Shown: positions 18,701 to 22,981 of the stretch, in pieces
Layout: each line of letters starts with the position of its first letter
Position numbering within the stretch: the stretch's first letter is position 1
Origin: Bacteroidales bacterium UBA6267
GTDB taxonomy: Bacteria > Bacteroidota > Bacteroidia > Bacteroidales > UBA1556
DNA: 24,285 nucleotides
Reading direction: 5' to 3'
Assembly (NCBI GenBank): GCA_002440745.1
Contig: DJVB01000045.1
Span: forward strand, 1 to 24,285
Notes under the pieces: model-generated
Told to the model about the DNA's origin: nothing
The model's input: only the letters and a program-made list of their open reading frames with translations
Database searches by the model: none
Translations under genes and position numbers: made by a program

Positions 18701-19021
18701 CCTTATACTAATGCTGGATTTAGACATGAATACGGGCACACCTTACAAAGTATGTTGGTAGGGCCACTGTATCTAACCAGAGTAGGAATTCCAAGTCTTA
18801 TAGGTTCTGGTTTAGATGACTTAGGTTTGAATGACCATGATCGAGAGTGGTATGAAACTCAAGCAAACAGAATGTCAGAGAGATATTTCCGTAATCATGA
18901 CCCTGGTGCTCTAACTGCTTTACCTTGGAACGATATCAGGAATCCCAGAGAATATAATCCAAATTGGTACTGGATGTTTGCACATCCAAACTCACCATTT
19001 ATGTGGTGGCTGTTTTTCTAA
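12737..19021 (+). CDS. RHS/SpvB-type polymorphic toxin-like protein with HEYGH metallopeptidase-like tail
   Basis: A 2094-residue exported protein with a signal peptide ending near Ala22 (SLIAQTQN). An SpvB/TcB-like N-terminal region follows (about 30-110; LPIITPEGAGGLKPNLSIVY). Seven FG-GAP/VCBS-type calcium loops of the DxNGDG form lie near residues 386, 464, 518, 572, 627, 698 and 759. YD repeats occupy about 1100-1700, and the RHS core runs from KDHLNSIYAL (about 1732) to DPSGEF (1844-1849). The remaining ~245 residues contain WELPQTLLG and HEYGH (His1997, Glu1998, His2001), with a possible third zinc ligand Glu2040 in WYETQANRM. Related RHS tails recur in Bacteroidota; I know of no proven activity. 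By RHS analogy the shell encloses the tail until delivery. No T9SS tail is present. Confidence 0.87.
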   Translation: MKTLKKLPILIMFCFTAFSLIAQTQNIVPQAGINGGPTNGDNGVVGNLEGVHSISPSGAMVYTLPIITPEGAGGLKPNLSIVYNSQAGNGLLGIGWNLVGLSSIQRVGRNLFSDGEIAQIEFSVDDRFVIDGQRLIAINGTYGANGTIYATETETYSKITSYGATTNGPEKFIVQTKDGLTIEYGNTSDSRIEAVTGSPNSIVTQWLINKISNKEGYCIDFIYDECMLTGEVRIFSINYSSHPTFQVQYSNQYSIIFGYQAARTDNSRKYLNGALFESNSLLTSISINYYEDIKYLYSFSYQSGSYGPEYSYLKEIKLSASEFKFNNSTGYYEAIKGVNGIIFQHFNPIEISWTDEGTCSFGTSICSSGDFCYSDGYTSGAARYIGDFNGDGKSDILGTIANGQQILLGYYSFWDFNINVSLSTGNGFGQSSKWSSYKEIYEYFEDMYLPYHIYMISPDLKVGDVNGDGLDDIVIFSYNQTIFLKSTGTGFIISDYFADFADHDCYLTASYDWLRYLSDINGDGRADIIGFGESGVNVKLSQGNTFGNTQTWTTAFSNSSGWNNNQYIRTIGDVNGDGMADLIGFGYQAVYTYLSNGINAFVSGFSVSGFTINPDGWSVEKHPRYIVDVNGDGNDDIVGFSEDNVLVSLSTGVSFLQPQVWSNYFGYNDGDGYNEYNAGNGNLSNDPADPPIAARMMADVNGDGMADIVAFAKDYVKVALSTGAYSAPGNGFGAKQYWHTGYCYNAIWDDFKKYPRMTGDFNGDGRSDIIGFGNTQFCVAYSNKEISKVSGVKNSYDVQQTFEYGLITENNCYTKGASSSYPILTLQKPLYVLHKHINPLDGYTTIYNYSRALVHLKGKGFLGFEKIETSLNTGGITHPRGTTEQALNTDFFVLYPNRVKTFNNKGLVSETQYSTIFEDLAPTNSSYIHYRIYNDKILTIENHYEISQSNGFKRSILNTYSYDSYGNILQSGEYISGVLKTLNDPINSFDYSTETSTSYITNLSSWLLGLPSQIIVTKKSPGNANDVQKTNYTYHSTSGYEHRLKTVTQTPNNNLSFVKSTNFEYDILGNVREQTISSNGLPDRVTEFVFDLNHPNMGRFLTKTIQDPNGLNFESNNTYEPVGGVILTSTDVNGLTTTFNYDNFYRLFQTDYPEGTSEMSVLRWVGYEEPPTNDEPEGSLFYTWSSSSGNAPEWEYYNQFQLPLRQVSYSFNGNKVFNDFTYHNNGRPRGVYDPYFKGGNPQNETYKTEVDYITTSQGNSINYLDFEYNGFQIQSKYYENYYNTTPYKTTSKTYNIVNQLVSAEDNGGTINYRYNSNGSLKSVEYNGNITQFNYDAAGNKISINDPNAGITSYAYNAYNEMVSMTDPRAFVTNYNYDQIGRLTEMIHIQANEVIQYQYDNATNSSGNLTTKGLMSNVVLTNSSTGWTHSRVFIYDAYNRVHRKIENYDGKSFDYGYWYNSDGKIESYEYPNGLHIGYQYNTLGYLNSIYEINQKTEFWRRINSNSYNQSTIFTIGGAIPVYYDYNSFGILNRISAGSDNNPIQDLEYSFNIEKSQLTNRVDHIYNMGETFQYDNLNRLVSYRITDDLLNPLSTPISLVYSQDGNINEKSDVGIYNYQTSRPNAVSSITNPVTIPSEQEQITTYNHFNKISYINHVYEEKELSFWYNMDNQRSKTEFVISGVINKTKYYQGDYEQEVMGQIVRHLNYIYSPDGLVAIVDQLGSNPREDYFVLKDHLNSIYALINKNGDYVSFNGLEQIYSFDPWGKRRDYKNWSQPVSTAEFLIDRGYTGHEMLDEFDLINMNGRLYDPVIARFFSPDPFVQAPDFSQNYNRYSYVINNPLVYTDPSGEFIGSIYTAIWDFGTTIFTKGGLEFWNWRSDYVQNAWRDFDPSGSWSKTNKAWRIDVGLLKTDPNRTVVGRGLQFASRFLWELPQTLLGNMVSHARNITGFVDNVSYYGGATLVNNDDPSDPGWLGFSLGSYINSKNMEADPYTNAGFRHEYGHTLQSMLVGPLYLTRVGIPSLIGSGLDDLGLNDHDREWYETQANRMSERYFRNHDPGALTALPWNDIRNPREYNPNWYWMFAHPNSPFMWWLFF
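18050..18609 (+). repeat. RHS core plus tail segment duplicated at 19504-20087
   Basis: Starting exactly at TGGTCACAACCC this segment of the full-length gene is repeated downstream. The RHS core part differs by a few point changes and a 24-bp net insertion in the copy. From 18266 to 18609 (344 bp) I see no difference from 19744-20087. Beyond 18610 the two copies diverge. The C-rich composition of 18050-18250 contrasts with the A/T-rich sequence before it. Confidence 0.9.
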
Positions 19022-19040
19022 ATCAATTAAAGATAAAATT

Positions 19041-19430
19041 ATGAAAATGAATATTTTAGTTGTATTATCAATTATACTTTTTAGTGCCAGTTGTGAGAAA
19101 TTGGTTGACCATGGCTATTATTTAAAAGTTCAAAATAATACTAATGATACTGTTTGGTGTTATTCCAGTTATAATTATCCTGATTCATCCCTTTCTGAGA
19201 GCAAGCCTCTTTTGCAGATGATTAGACCTGAGTCTCATACTAGATTAGAGAGTAATGAAAAATGGGAAGATGTTTTACCGAAAGACACTATAATAGTGTT
19301 CATTTTAAGCAAGGACACTGTTGATGCTTATAGTTGGGAAGATATACGAACTGAATATAATGTCTTAAAACGCTACGATTTAAGCATCTCTGATTTAGAA
19401 GCAATGAATTGGACTATCACTTACCCTTAG
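19041..19430 (+). CDS. small lipoprotein 1, candidate immunity protein for the RHS tail
   Basis: A 129-residue lipoprotein. I chose ATG 19041 because it gives a clean signal, MKMNILVVLSIILFSASC with Cys18; an in-frame upstream ATG at 18978 lies inside the RHS gene. Shared landmarks with the two other small lipoproteins nearby are NNTNDT, SYNYPDSSL, a central W-E pair, the VFILSKDTV strand and the end KRYDLSISDLEAMNWTITYP. It starts 19 nt after the RHS stop, the position expected for a cognate immunity gene. A lipid anchor would place it in the periplasm or on the outer membrane, which fits protection from an exported metallopeptidase-like tail. The immunity role is inference; the family itself is unrecognised. 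Confidence 0.75.
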   Translation: MKMNILVVLSIILFSASCEKLVDHGYYLKVQNNTNDTVWCYSSYNYPDSSLSESKPLLQMIRPESHTRLESNEKWEDVLPKDTIIVFILSKDTVDAYSWEDIRTEYNVLKRYDLSISDLEAMNWTITYP

Positions 19431-19443
19431 ACACCAAAAACCC

Positions 19444-19503
19444 ATGCCCCAACACAATCTCAATCGGCAAGTTTTTAGCTCCACCAGCGTAGGTGGGGAA
19501 AGG
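19444..19503 (+). repeat. 60-bp cassette head repeat, copy A
   Basis: Begins ATGCCCCAACACAATCTCAA and encodes MPQHNLNRQVFSSTSVGGER. It is nearly identical to 21057-21116 and 21668-21727 (about one to three differences each). It contains a short CCACC-AGCGTA-GGTGG hairpin. The full-length RHS gene lacks this sequence upstream of its TGGTCACAACCC junction, so it marks displaced cassettes specifically. Confidence 0.92.
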
Positions 19504-20523
19504 TGGTCACAACCCGTATCCACCGCCGAATTTCTTATTGACCGCGGCTATACCGGCCATGCCTGCCCTGAGCGCAGCCGAAGGGAAATGTTGGATGAGT
19601 TTGACTTAATCAATATGAATGGAAGACTCTATGACCCCGTCATCGCCCGCTTCTTCTCTCCCGACCCATTTGTACAAGCCCCCGACTTCTCCCAAAACTA
19701 CAACCGCTATAGCTATGTGATGAATAACCCGCTGGTTTATACGGATCCGAGTGGGGAGTTTATTGGGAGTATTTACACCGCAATATGGGATTTTGGAACA
19801 ACAATATTCACAAAAGGAGGTTTGGAATTTTGGAACTGGAGGAGTGATTATGTACAAAACGCTTGGCGTGATTTTGACCCAAGTGGCAGTTGGAGTAAAA
19901 CCAATAAAGCGTGGAGAATAGATGTAGGATTATTGAAAACTGACCCGAATAGAACAGTTGTAGGTAGAGGATTACAATTTGCATCAAGATTTTTATGGGA
20001 ACTGCCTCAAACCTTATTAGGTAATATGGTATCACACGCACGTAATATCACTGGTTTTGTTGATAATGTGAGTTACTACGGTGGTGCCACTTTGGTTAAT
20101 GATGATGCTCCTGATGAGTGGCGGGATGTTTGGGGTTTTACTTTAGGTTCATATATAAATTCTAAAAATGTGGTAGCTGACCCCTTTGTCGATGACGTAT
20201 TCAGACATGAATATGGACATACTTTACAAAGTAGGCTTGTAGGACCATTATATTTAACCAATGTTGCAATACCGAGCTTGATAAGTGCTACCCTTGATTA
20301 TGAATTAGACTGGTTTAATCATAATCACGATCGCTCATGGTTTGAAACCCAAGCCAACAGAATGGCTTTCAGATACTTTAGTAATCTCGAACCAAATTCT
20401 TTAGTTTTTAACCCCACAACAAATAGAGGCTTAGCATGGGATAACACAGAATATCCTCGTAATTATAATCCAACTTGGTTTTGGTTGTTTTCACCTCCTT
20501 TTCCACTTTGGCTTTTATTTTAA
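19444..20523 (+). CDS. orphan RHS core and HEYGH tail cassette
   Basis: A 359-residue ORF made of the 20-residue cassette head, an RHS core fragment (from WSQPVSTAEF at about 21, through GRLYDPVIARFFSPDP, to DPSGEF at about 101-106) and a full-length alternative tail. The first half of the tail is identical at DNA level to the upstream RHS gene; the second half is diverged but keeps HEYGH (His255, Glu256, His259) and FETQAN (Glu301). It has no signal peptide, no shell, no visible promoter, and only 13 nt after lipoprotein 1. This is the classic form of an orphan tail module: silent, or expressed by read-through, and able to recombine into the main gene through the shared core. An 8-residue in-frame insertion interrupts the GYTGHE motif. 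Confidence 0.83.
   Translation: MPQHNLNRQVFSSTSVGGERWSQPVSTAEFLIDRGYTGHACPERSRREMLDEFDLINMNGRLYDPVIARFFSPDPFVQAPDFSQNYNRYSYVMNNPLVYTDPSGEFIGSIYTAIWDFGTTIFTKGGLEFWNWRSDYVQNAWRDFDPSGSWSKTNKAWRIDVGLLKTDPNRTVVGRGLQFASRFLWELPQTLLGNMVSHARNITGFVDNVSYYGGATLVNDDAPDEWRDVWGFTLGSYINSKNVVADPFVDDVFRHEYGHTLQSRLVGPLYLTNVAIPSLISATLDYELDWFNHNHDRSWFETQANRMAFRYFSNLEPNSLVFNPTTNRGLAWDNTEYPRNYNPTWFWLFSPPFPLWLLF
19504..20087 (+). repeat. downstream copy of RHS core and tail segment
   Basis: Pairs with 18050-18609. Apart from the 24-bp net insertion and about half a dozen substitutions in the RHS core, the copies match; 19744-20087 is identical to 18266-18609. Such a long identical tract implies recent duplication or gene conversion. 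Confidence 0.9.
19562..19587 (+). repeat. short dispersed repeat inserted in frame (CPERSRR type)
   Basis: CCTGCCCTGAGCGCAGCCGA and the following AGGGAA interrupt the core motif, turning GYTGHEMLDE into GYTGH-ACPERSRRE-MLDE, a net gain of 24 bp that keeps the frame. The sequence resembles the short, widely dispersed CCCTGAGC...CGAAGGG repeats that often generate CPERSRR or PELVEG peptides in environmental bacteria. It is absent from the two other copies of this junction in the window. Confidence 0.75.
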
Positions 20524-20544
20524 TTAACTAAAACTCATTTAAAT

Positions 20545-20961
20545 ATGAAATACTTAAACAATACTATGAAATTATTTATATCAATATTTATCCTTTTATC
20601 AGCAATCACTTGTGAGGAAGTTCCTTTTGATAAGGTTTACCGTTTTTGGGTGGAGAATAAAAGTGATAAAGGAATCGTATTTTTGGTTAGCTATAACTAT
20701 CCAGATACGTTAATCCCAGATACATACAACAAAATAAGAGGCGTTGCAACAGGCACAAAAACCCCTTTCGACAGTCATGATAAGTGGGAAGAAGTATTTA
20801 GTAAATTGCCTGCCGACACATTAAGCATTTTTATTTTTAGTGCAGATACTATCAGTTCTTATGACTGGCAAATAATCAGAAGTAATTATAAGATTTTAAA
20901 AAGGTATGATATAAGCTTAGATTATTTGAATAATAATAAAGGGATTATTACATACCCTTAA
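20545..20961 (+). CDS. small lipoprotein 2, candidate immunity protein for the orphan tail
   Basis: A 138-residue protein starting 21 nt after the orphan cassette stop, mirroring the spacing of lipoprotein 1. A second ATG at 20566 gives a shorter signal, MKLFISIFILLSAITC, and may be the true start. It is homologous to lipoprotein 1: SYNYPDTLIP, HDKWEEVF, IFIFSADTISSYDWQIIRSN, and the end KRYDISLDYLNNNKGIITYP. Similarity is concentrated in these blocks and the rest is diverged, parallel to the divergence of the adjacent HEYGH halves. That is what matched toxin and immunity pairs would show, though no binding is demonstrated. It is followed by a strong terminator. Confidence 0.74.
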   Translation: MKYLNNTMKLFISIFILLSAITCEEVPFDKVYRFWVENKSDKGIVFLVSYNYPDTLIPDTYNKIRGVATGTKTPFDSHDKWEEVFSKLPADTLSIFIFSADTISSYDWQIIRSNYKILKRYDISLDYLNNNKGIITYP

Positions 20962-20964
20962 AAT

Positions 20965-20990
20965 AGAAGCCCGATTTTGTTCGGGCTTCT
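20965..20990 (+). terminator. rho-independent terminator after lipoprotein 2
   Basis: A perfect 10-bp stem, AGAAGCCCGA / TCGGGCTTCT, with a TTTTGT loop, followed by TTGTTG. It lies 3 nt after the lipoprotein 2 stop and probably ends the long RHS-cassette transcript. The T-tract is short. Confidence 0.75.
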
Positions 20991-21033
20991 TTGTTGATAT
21001 CAGAAATTAATTATCCATAACGCAACCTTTTAC

Positions 21034-21041
21034 TATCTTTG
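21034..21041 (+). promoter_or_regulatory. -7 box before cassette remnant B
   Basis: TATCTTTG matches TAnnTTTG, 15 nt before the remnant ATG at 21057. About 45 bp around it (from ATTATCC through GCAAC.TTTTACTA.CTTTG.GCA) is repeated before remnant C, so the promoter-like sequence travels with the cassette head. A TTA rather than TTG lies about 20 nt upstream. Confidence 0.5.
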
Positions 21042-21056
21042 AGCAATAATCTTAAT

Positions 21057-21116
21057 ATGCCCCAACACAATCTCAATCGGCAAGTTTTTAGCTCCACCAG
21101 CGTAGGTAGGGGAAGG
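21057..21116 (+). repeat. 60-bp cassette head repeat, copy B
   Basis: Same head sequence as copies A and C. Here a GGTGG to GGTAG change weakens the small internal hairpin. It is followed by another 60 bp (21117-21176) matching the RHS core of the full-length gene with a single difference. Confidence 0.92.
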
Positions 21117-21242
21117 TGGTCACAACCCGTATCCACCGCCGAATTTCTTATTGACCGCGGCTATACAGGCCATGAGGTGAACGACCCTTTATTGTATTTT
21201 ACCTTACACCCTTTTATTTTTCTTAAAATCCTAAAGCTATGA
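21057..21242 (+). pseudogene. truncated RHS cassette B, tail lost
   Basis: The ORF opens like the orphan cassette (MPQHNLNRQVFSS...) and follows the RHS core through DRGYTGHE, where homology ends at 21176. Instead of the core and HEYGH tail it runs 21 unrelated codons to a TGA. That TGA overlaps the ATG of lipoprotein 3 (ATGA, 21239-21242). About 0.9 kb seems to have been deleted compared with the orphan cassette. The leftover 61-codon ORF may still be translated and could couple translation to lipoprotein 3. Confidence 0.75.
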
Positions 21243-21631
21243 AAGCAATAATTCAACTTATATTACTAACTTCGGTTATTCTTATATCAGCAAAATGTAA
21301 AAAGGATGATTATCATCGTGAGATAATAATTAAAAATAATTCTAACTCTAAAATAAATTTTTCTGTTAGTCTTGATTACCCTGACACAACTTTACCTTGT
21401 CCTTTTGCAATTTATGAAATAAATACTGGAGAAGAATACTCTGATTGGGTAAGAGACGGATGGGAAACTTATATATTTAAGCCTCAATATTATCAATTAT
21501 TTATTCTTGATCCTCATATTATTGATTCCTTGCCTTGTGATTCAATTAGTAAAAACCACTTAATAATAAAAAGATATCAATTGAGTGTTGATGACTTGAA
21601 TTCTATGAATTGGATTGTGAATTATCCTTAA
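21239..21631 (+). CDS. small lipoprotein 3, orphan candidate immunity protein
   Basis: A 130-residue member of the same family as lipoproteins 1 and 2. Evidence: KNNSNSKINFSVSLDYPDTT, then DGWETYIF, a QLFILDPHIID strand, and the end KRYQLSVDDLNSMNWIVNYP. The signal is hydrophobic (MKAIIQLILLTSVILISAKC), but Lys before the Cys is unusual for a lipobox, so lipidation is less certain. Its tail domain is missing: the preceding RHS cassette is truncated, leaving the candidate immunity gene alone. It may be translationally coupled to the cassette remnant through ATGA, and it has a promoter-like box about 200 nt upstream. Confidence 0.72.
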   Translation: MKAIIQLILLTSVILISAKCKKDDYHREIIIKNNSNSKINFSVSLDYPDTTLPCPFAIYEINTGEEYSDWVRDGWETYIFKPQYYQLFILDPHIIDSLPCDSISKNHLIIKRYQLSVDDLNSMNWIVNYP

Positions 21632-21645
21632 ATGCAACTTTTTAC

Positions 21646-21653
21646 TAACTTTG
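21646..21653 (+). promoter_or_regulatory. -7 box before cassette remnant C
   Basis: TAACTTTG matches TAnnTTTG, 14 nt before the ATG of the last stub. It is part of the ~45-bp sequence shared with the region before remnant B. The upstream end of that shared block overlaps the last codons of lipoprotein 3. Confidence 0.48.
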
Positions 21654-21667
21654 CGCATTAATAGCTT

Positions 21668-21733
21668 ATGCCCCAACACAATCTCAACCGGCAAGTTTTT
21701 AGCTCCACCAGCGTAGGTGGGGGAAGGTGGTGA
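21668..21733 (+). pseudogene. terminal RHS cassette stub C
   Basis: A 21-codon ORF consisting of the 60-bp cassette head (21668-21727) followed by TGG and a TGA. Homology to the other cassettes stops at GGTGGT, just where the RHS core should begin. Nothing of the core, the tail or a lipoprotein remains before the toxin-antitoxin pair. It is the boundary of the array. Confidence 0.78.
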
Positions 21734-21785
21734 TTGTTTGGTTTTTACAGTATAAAAATTAACCCTAAGGTTTTGATTTTCAACA

Positions 21786-22100
21786 TTATCGCTTATTAAT
21801 CTTTTCCTGCCATATTTTGGGATTGCGGCTTGTGCTAATTACTGCCAAAATTTCGACTGTCCTATTTTCATCATTCACAAAATAATGAACCATAAACGGA
21901 AATTTTTTGATTAACATACACCTAATTTCATTATATCGAATTGAATAAATAAAAGGACTTTTTGCTAGATATCTTACTTGATTAAAAACTACTTTTTTAA
22001 ATTTTAATCCTAGACCAATTTGTTGTTCATTATACCACTTAATGATTTCTTCAATGTCAGTGAGGGCCTCTGGTTCAATTTTAACTTTATAGAGATTCAT
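21786..22100 (-). CDS. RelE/ParE-family toxin
   Basis: A 104-residue protein. I start it at ATG 22100 (MNLYKVKIEPEA); the longer frame reaches into the antitoxin gene. The pattern is typical of Bacteroidota ParE/RelE toxins: EALTDIEEIIKWYNEQ in the N-terminal helices, GLKFKKVVF, RYNEIRCMLIKKFPFMVHY in the beta-sheet, and ILAVISTSRNPKIWQEK at the end. Family members are either mRNA interferases or gyrase inhibitors, and which applies is not visible here. It follows the antitoxin gene by 5 nt in one operon and lies just past the last RHS stub. Confidence 0.85.
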   Translation of the reverse strand: MNLYKVKIEPEALTDIEEIIKWYNEQQIGLGLKFKKVVFNQVRYLAKSPFIYSIRYNEIRCMLIKKFPFMVHYFVNDENRTVEILAVISTSRNPKIWQEKINKR

Positions 22101-22105
22101 TAAAT

Positions 22106-22333
22106 TTACAATGTGTCTTTTGCCTCTTCCCAATCTAAAAGGCGGTCAGGGTTTTGACGTATCTTTTCAAAACGTTCCATCACCAAATTTTGGTGAGTTT
22201 CAGGTATTTCATAATTTTCTTGTTCCTTTTTCAAAGCGTAATCTAGAATGCTTTTGATGGCATTGATTAAGTTAATATCATTTACCAATTTAAATTGTTC
22301 TATTACCATCGCTTTTTGAGCTTGTATATCCAT
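22106..22333 (-). CDS. antitoxin of the RelE/ParE pair
   Basis: A 75-residue protein from ATG 22333 (MDIQAQKAMVIEQF); an upstream in-frame ATG at 22372 would add 13 residues of poorer quality. An N-terminal helical part (LINAIKSILDYALKK) may form the dimer or DNA-binding unit. The C-terminal segment NPDRLLDWEEAKDTL resembles the toxin-wrapping tails of Bacteroidota addiction-module antitoxins. It comes first in the operon, as in most type II systems, and would repress its own promoter. The exact family is uncertain. Confidence 0.75.
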   Translation of the reverse strand: MDIQAQKAMVIEQFKLVNDINLINAIKSILDYALKKEQENYEIPETHQNLVMERFEKIRQNPDRLLDWEEAKDTL

Positions 22334-22383
22334 ATCACAAATATTATTATTAACCGGAGTTCTTAAACCCAACTATATAAAGG

Positions 22384-22391
22384 CAAAAATA
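22384..22391 (-). promoter_or_regulatory. candidate -7 box for the toxin-antitoxin operon
   Basis: On the minus strand TATTTTTG matches TAnnTTTG, about 50 nt before the chosen antitoxin ATG. No TTG lies at the correct distance upstream. Confidence 0.35.
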
Positions 22392-22445
22392 ATAAAATAA
22401 GCCTGCTTTTAGTATTTTTATTTAACCCCGATTTAGAAAATCTTT

Positions 22446-22498
22446 GAAAATCAATGGATTTTCATTAGATTTTGTTTATCGTTTGCGCTAATGCGCAA
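22446..22498. repeat. two adjacent inverted repeats
   Basis: GAAAATC-AATG-GATTTTC (22446-22463) and TTGCGC-TAAT-GCGCAA (22483-22498) are perfect 7-bp and 6-bp stems with 4-nt loops. They lie upstream of the toxin-antitoxin operon. Neither is followed by a convincing T-tract, so they could be operator sites as easily as RNA hairpins. Confidence 0.55.
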
Positions 22499-22608
22499 TC
22501 TGGGTTTAATCGGTTTATTCAGCCTCATTCCGAATTAATGCTTCCATTTTTTCAGAATCTCCACTTCAAATCATTAAAATCCTGAGCAATAGCACGAGAA
22601 AACTTCAT

Positions 22609-22639
22609 TATACCTTTTGGTATAATACCTTTTGGTATA
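22609..22639. repeat. tandem 15-bp palindromes TATACCTTTTGGTATA
   Basis: Two copies of TATACC-TTTT-GGTATA, placed head to tail with a 15-bp period and a shared A, form a 31-bp run. Each copy is a perfect dyad with 6-bp arms. No gene lies in the surrounding 22373-22981 gap, which is otherwise A/T-rich with no ORF I would support. Confidence 0.85.
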
Positions 22640-22869
22640 AACATAGAATATAATACAGATTGAAATGCATTTATAACACATTTAAAATGGATTCTTTATA
22701 CGAGTTTTTCACCTTTAACACTTGGACAGATGTTTGTGGAAACTAACGGAATCGCCTACATAAAATTTTCATGTTCAATGAGTATGACTATTTATCCTGA
22801 TAACAAAATTCATCATCTCCTTATTTAATTAAGACATTTGCTTTACATAATTATCTTTAGTTTCGTTTA

Positions 22870-22883
22870 AGTTTCAGGAAACT
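22870..22883. repeat. 14-bp palindrome upstream of the acyl-CoA dehydrogenase
   Basis: AGTTTC-AG-GAAACT is a perfect dyad about 100 nt before the acyl-CoA dehydrogenase start. It could be a regulator site; no promoter could be fixed next to it. Confidence 0.4.
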
Positions 22884-22981
22884 ACCTACCTCCATAAAAA
22901 ACTTAAAAAGTATAGAGAATTATCTATATTTTTATGCACTCAAATCAAGCACAACATTTTTATAACTTCAAAGTAATTTAT

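Noticed and set aside
18978..19040. Upstream ATG for lipoprotein 1 within the RHS gene
   Set aside because: It would bury the lipoprotein signal behind 21 polar and His-rich residues; ATG 19041 gives a normal signal peptide.
17525..20041. Minus-strand ORFs of 77-106 codons opposite the RHS gene and its copy
   Set aside because: They mirror the duplicated coding sequence, have no family features, and exist only because the coding strand is repeated.
22554..22610. An 18-codon minus-strand ORF reading MKFSRAIAQDFNDLKWRF
   Set aside because: Too short, with no promoter or recognisable family; it overlaps the gene-free gap and is probably chance.
22609..22639. Tandem repeats as a CRISPR array
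   Set aside because: Only two 15-bp units with no unique spacers, and no cas gene is present.
22934..22981. Longer N-terminus for the acyl-CoA dehydrogenase
   Set aside because: The extra 16 residues do not look like the family, which normally begins at the FTLTDKQ-type segment.
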